Shown: in pieces, positions 7,121 through 14,454 of the stretch | Numbering within the stretch: the stretch's first letter is position 1 | How the letters are laid out: the number at the start of each line of letters is the position of its first letter | From: a virus | Reading direction: 5' to 3' (one strand) | Virus record (IMG/VR): IMGVR_UViG_3300025009_000025 | Coordinates: 1 to 48,107 of that record | DNA: 48,107 nt | The notes under the pieces: generated by a model | Databases searched by the model: none | Seen by the model: the letters and a program-made list of their open reading frames with translations, nothing else | Told to the model about the DNA's origin: nothing | Made by a program: the position numbers and the translations under genes

Positions 7121-7308
7121 AAATCGAATATAATGACAATGGTGAAATCAGTTCTCTTTTTTATTCCCACTTTGAAGTCGAAATGGCAGGGCTTCTTTTT
7201 AAGCTCTATGGCGGTACAACTGAACCATTACATGAACAAAAGAAAACATGGGAATATATTCAGGACATGAAGAAGTTGGCGCAAGCTGAATTGGAGGAGA
7301 AGCCATGA
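7117..7308 (+). CDS. 63-aa unknown protein
   Basis: Lies between two AAGCCATGA junctions, overlapping both neighbours by 4 bases. The N-terminal half looks like a beta hairpin (MKIEYNDNGEISSLFYSHFEVEM) and the C-terminal half is helical, ending ELEEKP. No family recognised. Confidence 0.5.
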   Translation: MKIEYNDNGEISSLFYSHFEVEMAGLLFKLYGGTTEPLHEQKKTWEYIQDMKKLAQAELEEKP

Positions 7309-7496
7309 ATTGCCCCGTATGCGAGCGTGAAAACACAATTGACAAAGTGACGAGAACCGGAATCTTTCATGTAAAGGGTAAGGACATTGAGGTTACGTTC
7401 CCGATGTTCGTGTGCCGTGTATGCGGTATTGAGTATATAGGGGAGGAAGACCCGTTTCTGACGGCGCATAAGAAATATAAGGAGCTTTATAAATGA
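7305..7496 (+). CDS. MqsA/YgiT-type zinc-finger protein, 63 aa
   Basis: CPVC (C3, C6) and CRVC (C37, C40) flank a beta strand pair (GIFHVKGKDIEVTFPMF), the layout of the zinc domain of MqsA/YgiT antitoxins. There is no HTH domain after it, so it is the zinc part only. No toxin gene is adjacent. It may bind a host MqsR-like toxin, but that is a guess. Confidence 0.65.
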   Translation: MNCPVCERENTIDKVTRTGIFHVKGKDIEVTFPMFVCRVCGIEYIGEEDPFLTAHKKYKELYK

Positions 7497-7888
7497 AAAA
7501 ACTAACAGACTTACGACCAAGAGAAATTACAAAGAGGGATTTTGAGACTCACATTAGGACGGTAATTGATAAATATATTCCTGTCCTATTCCTACAAAAA
7601 CATACTTTTGAGGTTAAGTTCGGGACGGAAAGCGACAAATCTTATTTTGAGTTTAAATTTAATTATCCATATCTGAATCAGACAGTCGCTTACTCAGAGC
7701 TTGCTTTTAAAGACTGGGCAAAAGGGAAAGACATAGTTCCGTATATTGTCCATGAGATTTCCCATTGTCTTACAGACCCGCTATATGCAAAAGCATGTGA
7801 GCGATACGCTTCTAAAAACGAGATCGAAGATGAACGGGAAAGACTGACTGATTTAATTTGTAATATTGTACTGCCATTGACTAAATAA
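7493..7888 (+). CDS. HEXXH zinc-metalloprotein, 131 aa
   Basis: VHEISHCL (H87, E88, H91) is a zincin-type metal-binding helix, and D/E residues in the following helix (EIEDERERLTD) could give the third ligand. Size and layout resemble small SprT-like or ImmA-like phage metalloproteins. ImmA-type proteases cut phage repressors. The ATG overlaps the previous stop. The substrate is unknown. Confidence 0.6.
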   Translation: MKKLTDLRPREITKRDFETHIRTVIDKYIPVLFLQKHTFEVKFGTESDKSYFEFKFNYPYLNQTVAYSELAFKDWAKGKDIVPYIVHEISHCLTDPLYAKACERYASKNEIEDERERLTDLICNIVLPLTK

Positions 7889-7943
7889 AAAGAAATACAA
7901 GGAGATGTACGGGAAATAAAATTGCTACAAAAGGGAGGAAAGC

Positions 7944-8399
7944 ATGAGACATTTAAATTATTTTAAATATTTGTTAAGGCATAAGTGGTTTGTATTTGTG
8001 GCTTGTACCAAAATAGGCGCTTCTTGGTGGCTTGGAATAATTCATGATTTAAGCAAGTTCAGGCCGTCGGAATGGTTCCCTTATGCCCATACTTTTTATG
8101 CAAAAGATGGCTCAAAACAATACCATGAGACCTATGATTTCTCTATTGCGTGGAATCATCATCAGAAACGAAACAAACACCACTATCAGTACTGGATGAT
8201 TACTTGGGATAGAGGCACAACCGAACCGCTTGAAATGCCATATAAATATATCCTTGAAATGGTTGCAGATTGGATGGGCGCTGGTCGGGCTATAACCGGA
8301 AAATGGGAAGTCAAGGAGTGGTACGAGAAGAACAAGGATAATATAAAATTAGAGATTGTTACGAGAAGGTTTGTTGAATCAATTCTGTCAAATCTATAA
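7944..8399 (+). CDS. DUF5662 family protein, 151 aa
   Basis: The family pattern is clear: IIHDLSKFRPSEWFPYAHTFY (about 32-52), AWNHHQKRNKHHYQYW (about 70-85), then MPYKYILEMVADWMGAGRA (about 98-116). The HD and HH..N.HH residues look like a metal-bound hydrolase site of the HD type. DUF5662 is frequent in phages, and its reaction is not established. GGGAGGAAAGC lies upstream of ATG 7944. Its stop touches palindrome element 3. Confidence 0.75.
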   Translation: MRHLNYFKYLLRHKWFVFVACTKIGASWWLGIIHDLSKFRPSEWFPYAHTFYAKDGSKQYHETYDFSIAWNHHQKRNKHHYQYWMITWDRGTTEPLEMPYKYILEMVADWMGAGRAITGKWEVKEWYEKNKDNIKLEIVTRRFVESILSNL

Positions 8400-8421
8400 A
8401 ATTCCTACTAAATAGGAATTT
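8399..8421 (+). repeat. Palindrome element 3 (perfect 9-bp arms)
   Basis: AAATTCCTA and TAGGAATTT around CTAAA, the best copy in the genome. It begins at the last base of the previous stop codon. TAGGA of the right arm can act as ribosome site for ATG 8428. Confidence 0.85.
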
Positions 8422-8463
8422 AATAGCATGACCAAAAGCCAGAAACCGATAAAGGAGGGAATT

Positions 8464-8649
8464 ATGAAAACACATTATTGTAATGGTATAAAAACATCAG
8501 GGTATTGGAAGGGTTATAACTGTGCGGCGATAGGTAAATATAAAGTTAAGGGCAAATGGTACTGTGCGAATCACCTGCCGCAAGCATTGGTAAAACACAA
8601 GATTGTGCATCAAATAGGGGGAATAAATGACCAAACGCCAGAAGCTTGA
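8464..8649 (+). CDS. 61-aa zinc-motif protein
   Basis: I choose ATG 8464, which has AAAGGAGGGAATT, over the in-frame ATG 8428. YCNGIKTSGYWKGYNCAAIGKYKVKGKWYCANHLP has C, C, C and H in the spacing of small phage zinc proteins. The first 12 codons before it (8428-8463) resemble the start of the next gene and may be a leftover. The end overlaps the next gene by 23 bases. Confidence 0.55.
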   Translation: MKTHYCNGIKTSGYWKGYNCAAIGKYKVKGKWYCANHLPQALVKHKIVHQIGGINDQTPEA

Positions 8650-8989
8650 AGCTGATTGCAGAAGTCTGTGCCGAAAGATAGTTATGAAAAGAGATGGGCA
8701 TATGTGCCGTGTTCAGGGCTGTAATCGGGCGGCTACAGACACCATCCACATCATAGACAGAGACGTGAATATCACAACATTTGACCTAACTAATTTGTAT
8801 GCCGGATGCAGAATACACCACGATCACGACAAGCCCCTTGATTTAATCAAACAGCACATAGCGGTTGTCGGGCAAGAAGAGGTGTTCAGGTTAAGTGTGT
8901 TGGCGCAACAATATAAAGTATGGCACGAATGGGAACTTGAAGAACTCAAAGTGAGCTTAAAACAGGAGCTTGAAAGGATAAAGACATGA
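8627..8989 (+). CDS. HNH-like / NinG-like protein, 120 aa
   Basis: KRDGHMCRVQGCNRAATDTIHIIDRD, then NLYAGCRIHHDHDKP, form a CxxxxC and CxxHH metal core like NinG and related HNH folds, though the catalytic HH is written IHIID. In lambda, NinG (Rap) acts on recombination junctions; the same job here is an inference. The C-terminal 40 residues form a charged helix. GGGGGAATAA precedes the start. Confidence 0.55.
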   Translation: MTKRQKLEADCRSLCRKIVMKRDGHMCRVQGCNRAATDTIHIIDRDVNITTFDLTNLYAGCRIHHDHDKPLDLIKQHIAVVGQEEVFRLSVLAQQYKVWHEWELEELKVSLKQELERIKT

Positions 8990-9156
8990 AGTTAACAAAA
9001 GGAAATATAACTAAAGCAATTAATACCTTTAATAAAACATACTCTAAAAGACATCCAGACCATGTGTTTTCTTGGAGAGGGAAGCCTGTTTCTGCAAGGA
9101 AATTCTTTGCTTTGTGTATAATGAAAGAGAAAAAATTTAAATTGGATTGGTTTTAA
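8986..9156 (+). CDS. 56-aa basic protein
   Basis: ATG 8986 overlaps the previous stop and runs to TAA 9154-9156. Strongly basic and aromatic (MKLTKGNITKAINTFNKTYSKRHPDHVF ... KKFKLDWF). Possible DNA-binding protein. No family recognised. Confidence 0.5.
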   Translation: MKLTKGNITKAINTFNKTYSKRHPDHVFSWRGKPVSARKFFALCIMKEKKFKLDWF

Positions 9157-9186
9157 CCGGTACAAAGGCAGCGATAGTGCCGGAAC

Positions 9187-9208
9187 TTTTCCTATTAAAT
9201 AGTGAAAA
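9187..9208 (+). repeat. Palindrome element 4 (core CTATTAAATAG)
   Basis: TTTTCCTA and TAGTGAAAA around TTAAA. It ends nine bases before ATG 9218, and AAAAGGGG just after it is the ribosome site. Confidence 0.65.
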
Positions 9209-9217
9209 GGGGTGAAC

Positions 9218-9538
9218 ATGAAACTAATAGAAGATTATAAAATTGCACTACAAGCATTATATGACCATGTTGGATTTCAGGAAGATTGGGTTGTTTTCCC
9301 AATAGATGATTGCACAAATTCTGTGTGGGCAATAGACGGTAATCATGTGAAATATGCAGATACAGTTGAAGCCTTTGAAAGTGATGGAGATTATTATGAA
9401 GATGATATTTACACTCAACGATTCTATAATAAATGGGTATATGAGGGTGCAGAATTAACAATGATTTTTTGTGATCCCCATGTTGATGGAATGAAATGGT
9501 TCAGAATTTTTAGTAATAAATTAAGGATGGGAAAATGA
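9218..9538 (+). CDS. Acidic protein, 107 aa
   Basis: Start at ATG 9218 with AAAAGGGGTGAAC, in preference to the GTG two codons earlier. Highly acidic (many D/E, for example ESDGDYYEDDIY) and rich in aromatics; such small acidic phage proteins often mimic DNA or block host nucleases, but there is no direct evidence. It overlaps the next gene by ATGA. Confidence 0.55.
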   Translation: MKLIEDYKIALQALYDHVGFQEDWVVFPIDDCTNSVWAIDGNHVKYADTVEAFESDGDYYEDDIYTQRFYNKWVYEGAELTMIFCDPHVDGMKWFRIFSNKLRMGK

Positions 9539-9978
9539 ATCGCTGGCTACTTAGTGCAATTATATGTTGGACTTTTTCATTAACCTTATGGGTTAGCTAT
9601 TCTTGGGGAGGTAGTATGCCGGAAAACACAATATGGGATATATTTAAAGACGAAAAGAAGGCTGAAGATACATTTGAACATTTCTGTGTAACGTCTGCCA
9701 TGAGGGACGCTTGGACATGGGAAATTCGTACTGGCAGACCAGCCAGGATCGCAACAAGCAAGATCAAGAACGACAGCACAGGCGATATAGACCATGTGCA
9801 GGCAGAAGGGCTGGATGAAGATGGTCAATGGGTTCCGCTAACAACACATAACACAGACGGTAAGCTACGGAAATGGAAGCCTCATTTTGATGCAAAGCCA
9901 TATAAGTACTGGACTTTGGATGAGTTTGTTGATTCGCAGAAAGGTGTTAGAGCCGCTCACTTAAAATCCAAGAAGTAA
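9535..9978 (+). CDS. Protein with N-terminal membrane anchor and possible inner start
   Basis: The long form (147 aa) has a membrane segment (LLSAIICWTFSLTLWVSYSWGG, about 4-25). An inner ATG at 9616 with GGGGAGGTAGT would make a 120-aa soluble form beginning MPENTIWDIF. The soluble part (TSAMRDAWTWEIRTGRPARIATSKIKN) is of unknown family. The two forms could be an anchored and a free version. This is the last gene of the rightward operon; its TAA abuts the stop of the opposing operon. Confidence 0.55.
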   Translation: MNRWLLSAIICWTFSLTLWVSYSWGGSMPENTIWDIFKDEKKAEDTFEHFCVTSAMRDAWTWEIRTGRPARIATSKIKNDSTGDIDHVQAEGLDEDGQWVPLTTHNTDGKLRKWKPHFDAKPYKYWTLDEFVDSQKGVRAAHLKSKK

Positions 9979-10167
9979 TTACTTATGCACAGATTCCCTA
10001 TTTAGGCATTCGTTAAGCTCATTTTTTGTTCTTGCGCATGACTCCATGAGATTAGTCAAAGCTTCTCTGCTTATTGTAACTGTATCTGTAGTTTCAATAG
10101 GTTGTGTTGGAGTGCAGCAACTACTCATCCATAAGACGAGTAAAAGCAAAGAGTATTTTTTCCACAT
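9979..10167 (-). CDS. Small lipoprotein, candidate outer-membrane spanin
   Basis: From ATG 10167: MWKKYSLLLLVLWMSSCC, a lipoprotein signal with a weak lipobox MSSC, then a 43-residue mature part. It overlaps the next gene upstream by 47 bases in another frame, as Rz1 does with Rz. A role as o-spanin is inferred from size, signal and overlap. It closes the late operon. Confidence 0.5.
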   Translation of the reverse strand: MWKKYSLLLLVLWMSSCCTPTQPIETTDTVTISREALTNLMESCARTKNELNECLNRESVHK

Positions 10168-10372
10168 CTTCAGGACTTGCATTTTCTACCTCTTTTACTA
10201 ATTTCAGCATGGATAAGTAATATTCTCTCCGGGCTTTTGCCCTCTTCGCCGGGTCTGGTTCTACCAGAGCATTAGCAAGTTTCAGCCCTTCGGCAATGGC
10301 GAGACTGATACTGCCCACAGTCCCGCCACTTATCAAAGCTGATAACAGTTTGCCTACTTCCTCTGCGTTCAT
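10121..10372 (-). CDS. Helical lysis-region protein, 83 aa
   Basis: An N-terminal semi-hydrophobic stretch (LLSALISGGTVGSISLAIAEGLKLA) is followed by a charged helix (PAKRAKARREYYLSMLKLVKEVE). It lies between a holin-like gene and the small lipoprotein and overlaps both. It could be the inner partner of a spanin pair or an anti-holin-like peptide. The membrane segment is weak. Confidence 0.5.
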   Translation of the reverse strand: MNAEEVGKLLSALISGGTVGSISLAIAEGLKLANALVEPDPAKRAKARREYYLSMLKLVKEVENASPEDVEKILFAFTRLMDE

Positions 10373-10557
10373 TATTTATCCTTTGAGAGAGCTGACTTAC
10401 CCGTAAAATAGTTTACAAGTGCTAATACAATACATAGACCAAAGTTTGTCCACGAAAATGGCGTGTCAGGCTGAAGCAGAAACGCACGCACTGGTTCAAT
10501 AACAGCAGCTATGGCTCCAAGAATGTTCGTAATAATGTTGATTACTTGTGGTGTCAT
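10372..10557 (-). CDS. Holin-like membrane protein, 61 aa
   Basis: Two hydrophobic segments (VINIITNILGAIAAVIEPV and FGLCIVLALVNYF) are separated by a short polar turn, and the C-terminus GKSALSKDK is basic, typical of a class II holin. It neighbours a lipoprotein and an M23 endopeptidase. The AAAGGAGAAATCAA ribosome site supports the start. Confidence 0.6.
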   Translation of the reverse strand: MTPQVINIITNILGAIAAVIEPVRAFLLQPDTPFSWTNFGLCIVLALVNYFTGKSALSKDK

Positions 10558-10572
10558 TTGATTTCTCCTTTT

Positions 10573-11142
10573 TTATGGTACGATTACAGGGTCAACTACA
10601 ACAGGGTTTACAATTATCGGTGCTGGCTGTTCCACTACCAGCGGATTTACGACAGTCGGTGTTGATGTATTATCAATGATATTTGGTGCTGTCAGGGTGC
10701 TTGTGTTCAATGTTCCGCTCATGTTCGTATCGCCTATGGTTCTGATTGAGTTATTAGCTCCACCTACAGCATACGAAGTTGTATTCGTTCCTGACCCCAT
10801 GATACTAGATACATCATGCACAATAGCCGAAACACCAATCCAAGGAGCCGCCACACTTGCAACAGTACCGAGCAAATGTATCCAAGGCTGAGCATAGTCA
10901 GTCTGTTTATACTGCTGGAAATTAGCATTGTCAGGTGGTGCATACACGGTTATCTTGCCGACATTCCCGAACTCCATAGCCTTAGACTGATCTACTGGCT
11001 GAAACTCAACAAGCGGTTGCGGAGTTCCCTTGGTTGCCATTATCGCATTGTAATACGCTTTTTCTGCTTCCAGTTGAAGCGGGGTCATAGCACAGCCAGC
11101 GAGCAGAAAACTACTAATTAATAGTAATATTAATCTTTTCAT
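10573..11142 (-). CDS. Lipoprotein, 189 aa
   Basis: Start ATG 11142 (AAAGGAGAAAGCC upstream) gives MKRLILLLISSFLLAGC, a textbook lipobox LAGC; the earlier ATG at 11160 would spoil the signal. A central region rich in N, T and S follows and the end is a V-N-P-V-V repeat (PLVVEQPAPIIVNPVVVDPVIVP). Phage lipoproteins in late operons can block superinfection or act in lysis; neither can be proven here. Confidence 0.75.
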   Translation of the reverse strand: MKRLILLLISSFLLAGCAMTPLQLEAEKAYYNAIMATKGTPQPLVEFQPVDQSKAMEFGNVGKITVYAPPDNANFQQYKQTDYAQPWIHLLGTVASVAAPWIGVSAIVHDVSSIMGSGTNTTSYAVGGANNSIRTIGDTNMSGTLNTSTLTAPNIIDNTSTPTVVNPLVVEQPAPIIVNPVVVDPVIVP

Positions 11143-11153
11143 GGCTTTCTCCT

Positions 11154-11372
11154 TTAGCATGTTGTTGTGTAATGGTCAGGAGCCGTTGTGATCGTATCTG
11201 TTGTCCAAGTAACTTGAGGGTAAGGAACCGTCCAAGGATATGTAACCGGATAAGTCCAGTATCCGCTTCCAAAGACACGATTCAGTTCTGACTGCAATTC
11301 ACGAGCTTCCAATTCAGTCAGTTCTATTTCCCTGTCTCCCAAGTTGATTTTTATCTTTACTTCTGTTTTCAT
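11154..11372 (-). CDS. 72-aa protein with W/Y/T-rich tail
   Basis: ATG 11372 with AAGGAGAAAGCC upstream, the same 15-base start context as the lipoprotein gene that follows. The N-terminal half is a charged strand-helix (KTEVKIKINLGDREIELTELEARELQSELNRVFG) and the tail is rich in Y, W, P and T. Unknown. Confidence 0.6.
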   Translation of the reverse strand: MKTEVKIKINLGDREIELTELEARELQSELNRVFGSGYWTYPVTYPWTVPYPQVTWTTDTITTAPDHYTTTC

Positions 11373-11452
11373 GGCTTTCTCCTTATTGTTATCCATATAA
11401 TCCCTGTCAGTATGAGCAGGGCTATAAGTCCGTAAATGTCAGTATCCACCAT
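11369..11452 (-). CDS. 27-aa single-span membrane peptide
   Basis: ATG 11452 to TGA 11371-11369: a 4-base ATGA overlap with the next gene and a 14-base overlap with the M23 gene. MVDTDIYGLIALLILTGIIWITIRRKP is one membrane helix with a basic end, ending KP like the early junction genes. It could be a mini-holin or pinholin partner. Overlaps on both sides make it more than chance. Confidence 0.5.
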   Translation of the reverse strand: MVDTDIYGLIALLILTGIIWITIRRKP

Positions 11453-11882
11453 TTCTCAACTCGCTTATGCCTTTGGCGTCAATATACAGTTCAGGGTTTA
11501 GTAATATTGTAGGATTCAGCTTCCATAATTCCAGATGAATATGCGCTCTCATGCCGCCACCATATTTCTGAGATATATCCTGAGCTATACCAATTTCTTG
11601 CCCTGCTTGCACATCATCCATAATCAGGTCTTCATAAGGCACAAAATAAAAGAGTTTTGACATATACTGGTCATTAAAAATTCTGCATCCAACATATTTG
11701 GTATCATCAGCATATGGGAATGCTCTTACAATCCTGCCGAATGTCGGAGCTAAAACAACTTGTCCCGGTTCACATAAAAGGTCTATTCCTTTATGTTTCC
11801 TCTGTCCTCTTGGCGATCCAAACCTGCCTGACCCGCCAGAGTCTTCCCTCAAGCCAAGTCCTGTTGGATTTATGATCTTCAT
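11439..11882 (-). CDS. M23 family peptidoglycan endopeptidase (endolysin)
   Basis: 147 aa. The LytM/M23 zinc site is readable: RKHKGIDL gives H30 and D34, and HIHLELW gives H113 and H115. FGSPRGQRKHKGIDL is the usual first block. It would cut peptide cross-links of the cell wall at lysis. No signal peptide, so it needs a holin. It is bare, without a cell-wall-binding domain. Overlaps its upstream neighbour by ATGA. Confidence 0.88.
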   Translation of the reverse strand: MKIINPTGLGLREDSGGSGRFGSPRGQRKHKGIDLLCEPGQVVLAPTFGRIVRAFPYADDTKYVGCRIFNDQYMSKLFYFVPYEDLIMDDVQAGQEIGIAQDISQKYGGGMRAHIHLELWKLNPTILLNPELYIDAKGISELRNGGY

Positions 11883-12268
11883 CCTTTTTTTAATTCCTGA
11901 ATATCACTTGCCATATTATTAGTATTTGCAAGTATGGTCGCTATCTGTATATTGAGTGAGTGCAATATCTCCTGAATGTTCTCTCTTGATTTATGGGCTT
12001 CTTTTGTAGTTTCCTCAAAGTTATTCATACGTTGTATATTCCCTTTTTGAATTAATCCAACCTCTTTCAGCATATCCATAGACGCTTGATGAACAGGACA
12101 AGTTTCGTGCCTTACATTCTCAAGCTGTTTCGGAGTTACGAAATTCAACTCCCCTTTCTCGTCAAATAAAACTTTATGATGAACACGAACCCGGTACAGT
12201 GCAATCGCCAAACTACCTATAAATGTGCAGATAGTTACAAGTGAGATGATAAATTGAAGTTCGCTCAT
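11879..12268 (-). CDS. N-terminally anchored coiled-coil protein (inner spanin or holin-like)
   Basis: One membrane segment (LQFIISLVTICTFIGSLAIALY, about 4-25) precedes a basic stretch and a long helical region (ENIQEILHSLNIQIATILANTNNMASDIQELKKG). Directly upstream of, and coupled to, the endopeptidase. The topology matches i-spanins such as Rz, with the small lipoprotein downstream as possible partner. Confidence 0.55.
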   Translation of the reverse strand: MSELQFIISLVTICTFIGSLAIALYRVRVHHKVLFDEKGELNFVTPKQLENVRHETCPVHQASMDMLKEVGLIQKGNIQRMNNFEETTKEAHKSRENIQEILHSLNIQIATILANTNNMASDIQELKKG

Positions 12269-12280
12269 TTTGAGTTTCCT

Positions 12281-13054
12281 TTATGGAAGCCTGTAGATTT
12301 TATAGGTTATAGCCAAGTTGCCAGTCAGCCCGTTGTTTGAAGTCCAAGCCCGTGTCGCCCCGCCTCTTGTTGATACGATTAAGCCTCCGGTTGCTGCGCA
12401 GTCGGTCATGCGCTTTAAACTTACATTGTCGAGATAAATTTCTACTGTTCCAGATGTGGAATAAAACAGTACTGTAGTTGTAGTAGATAAAGCTGTACCA
12501 TACATGCTTCTGCTGGTATATGCGTGAGACAGATCGCTAATTACTAAATTATATAAGTTAGTCCCAACTGGGTTCCCATTCCACAGCCCTAATCTATAAT
12601 TACCAGCAACACTCTTTGTATCGCCAGTTAATTTATATATAGCTCCTGATATGCTCGTTATCACATATGTGTTATAAGCTCCATTAGCACACTTCAGGTG
12701 GTATGTCCCAACATTGGGAGATATACTATTAGACGTCAATGCCGTACCAAAACTTGCTGTCCATCCTGTTATTGCGTTAGCCTCGTTTGCATTCGGGTCT
12801 GACGCTGCATTTGCGCTTGTATGTAACTCAGCATCAAGCGTTTCTCCACCCGGAGCCGTTGCGCTTATGTAGCCACTGGCTTTGTAGCCATTTGAGTCAG
12901 TCAGCTCTATGAAATGGTTGCCGTCCTGGTACGCACTTACGTCAAGCCCGCCGATGAAGGCGTTTGTCGCTGTCATATCTAAGAGGGCGGCGTTGGCGGC
13001 TATAGAGTTAGAAGCTACCAGTCTTCTACCTTGAGTTTTACCGAGTAGTCCCAT
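12281..13054 (-). CDS. Tail fibre / receptor-binding protein with CBM-like domain
   Basis: 257 aa from ATG 13054 (MGLLGKTQGRRLVASNS), which overlaps the previous stop as TGATG. The middle and end (AITGWTASFGTALTSNSIS, then YRLGLWNGNPVGTN, then STSGTVEIYLDNVSLKRM) have the shape of a carbohydrate-binding jelly roll. It likely contacts surface glycans. Close in style to a segment inside the 22998 tail protein. Confidence 0.65.
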   Translation of the reverse strand: MGLLGKTQGRRLVASNSIAANAALLDMTATNAFIGGLDVSAYQDGNHFIELTDSNGYKASGYISATAPGGETLDAELHTSANAASDPNANEANAITGWTASFGTALTSNSISPNVGTYHLKCANGAYNTYVITSISGAIYKLTGDTKSVAGNYRLGLWNGNPVGTNLYNLVISDLSHAYTSRSMYGTALSTTTTVLFYSTSGTVEIYLDNVSLKRMTDCAATGGLIVSTRGGATRAWTSNNGLTGNLAITYKIYRLP

Positions 13055-13485
13055 CACACGCCTCCGTCCGTAAATGCCCCGTTCTGGCCTATGACAATCC
13101 AAGTATTAGCCGATTCACAATACACAGTTACAAACTCGTTCTTCGTACCACCAGATGTGATTTTATCGGCAGCGTCCAAAACCGTACCGTCAAACATCTC
13201 AAAGTGATCTGCCGCACCTGCCTTAACCGAGAATGCTGCTGCTGTAGAAGCTCTGAAAGTCCCACTCATACCAATAACTGCCGTTGGAAGCGTAACGGTA
13301 TAAGCTCCGGTGATTTTATGCACATCACCGTACATTGTAGCTGCTGTTACAGCTTCGGTTGCAGAATGAGAGTTGATTGAAAACTTCACCCCGCCTGTAG
13401 CTGTGATTATGCCAGATACAGTAAGTGTTGAAAATGTTATGTTCTTCGGTATTCCATGAAGCCCTTCACCTGATATATTTGCCAT
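13054..13485 (-). CDS. Tail fibre-associated protein, 143 aa
   Basis: Rich in A, T, S and G. The block VTAATMYGDVHKITGAYTVTLPTAVIGMSGTFRASTAAAFSVKAGAADHFEMFDGT recalls small beta-rich tail-tip or head-decoration domains in metagenomic phages. Sits in the fibre cluster, coupled to the next gene. The exact role is unknown. Confidence 0.55.
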   Translation of the reverse strand: MANISGEGLHGIPKNITFSTLTVSGIITATGGVKFSINSHSATEAVTAATMYGDVHKITGAYTVTLPTAVIGMSGTFRASTAAAFSVKAGAADHFEMFDGTVLDAADKITSGGTKNEFVTVYCESANTWIVIGQNGAFTDGGV

Positions 13486-13496
13486 GATAAACCTCC

Positions 13497-14078
13497 TTAA
13501 TAGTAAAGCTCATAGTGAAGAATAGCCCCATTAGAAGCTACTGCGTTTATACACTTGAAATTACGGATATTGTTTACACCTCTTACAACCCTGCTAACAC
13601 CAGCATCTACAAGAATACCATAATTATTCAGGGCTGTTGTTGACGGTGTTGTACCATCAACTGTGCAAAGAATAGCCGCTGTTTCTATGGCTATCAGAAG
13701 TGCTTTCGGATGAGGATTTGTCTTGTTCAAGGCAATTAAATCCTGTCCTATAGCCACAGTTCCCGTTGATGTACCGCCTGTCAATGTTTCTGCCTGAAAT
13801 GTTCCAGATACCGTATTTACGAAAAGGATACCTTTATCACTTGAACCGGCAGTTCCTACTTCTACCGCCTGTGCTACGAGCTTGCATGTAGCACCTGAAG
13901 TGCCGCCTTCAAGAGCCTCTCCTACAGATAAAGCAGCTGTAGCCCCTGTAGTGTACCTCACCCAATGTGTTGCATCTTTCGGAATTGAAAGTAATGTAGA
14001 ATCAAAACTCTTAGATGCTGTAATAGCCGTCCATATACCTGAAAATACACAGTTCCCGTCATGTTGAAATATTAACAT
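13497..14078 (-). CDS. Tail/baseplate structural protein, 193 aa
   Basis: A beta-rich sequence with a repetitive G-T-S middle (LEGGTSGATCKLVAQAVEVGTAGSSDKGILFVNTVSGTFQAETLTGGTSTG), a pattern that recurs in virion proteins. No catalytic motif. Assigned by position and composition. Confidence 0.5.
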   Translation of the reverse strand: MLIFQHDGNCVFSGIWTAITASKSFDSTLLSIPKDATHWVRYTTGATAALSVGEALEGGTSGATCKLVAQAVEVGTAGSSDKGILFVNTVSGTFQAETLTGGTSTGTVAIGQDLIALNKTNPHPKALLIAIETAAILCTVDGTTPSTTALNNYGILVDAGVSRVVRGVNNIRNFKCINAVASNGAILHYELYY

Positions 14079-14106
14079 TTAGTTCTCCTTTCGGCATATC
14101 GCCTTA

Positions 14107-14445
14107 TTAATCCACACTGTTCTTTAAGAAAAGATATATTACTCTTGTAAGTTTCGCCATAAATGTATTCTGCTTTTGGTCTGGAAATGCTGCATCAATA
14201 GCAGCTTTTACCTTAACCCAGTCTGGTAAATTACTCGTAAGTACCTGTTGTTTTTCTTGAGCAAGAATCTCTTGAGCTGATTTCTCAATTGCTATATGTG
14301 CTTCATATTTAGCAATCCATGTTAGAACTTGCTCTTCAGTTGGTTTTTCACCAAGATTTTCAGGCCACTCTTTAATCTCTCCACCAACAATTGTTACTCC
14401 GGGAGCGTTGTTCGTTTTCCAATGTATCGCTTTATGCCTTAACAT
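14107..14445 (-). CDS. Tail fibre-region protein, 112 aa
   Basis: MLRHKAIHWKTNNAPGVTIVGGEIKEWP, then a helical part ending DWVKVKAAIDAAFPDQKQNTFMAKLTRVIYLFLKNSVD. This ending is common in small proteins next to phage tail fibre genes, possibly fibre chaperones. Function unproven. Confidence 0.5.
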   Translation of the reverse strand: MLRHKAIHWKTNNAPGVTIVGGEIKEWPENLGEKPTEEQVLTWIAKYEAHIAIEKSAQEILAQEKQQVLTSNLPDWVKVKAAIDAAFPDQKQNTFMAKLTRVIYLFLKNSVD

Positions 14446-14454
14446 ATACTCCTC

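Noticed and set aside
7305-7496. Complete MqsRA toxin-antitoxin pair
   Set aside because: Only the zinc part of an MqsA-like protein is present. No MqsR-like toxin and no HTH domain are next to it.
11110-11128. An eleventh CTA-N5-TAG palindrome (ACTACTA / ATTAA / TAGTAAT)
   Set aside because: It lies inside the signal peptide of the lipoprotein gene, where runs of Leu, Ile and Ser codons can make it by chance. All other copies are between genes.
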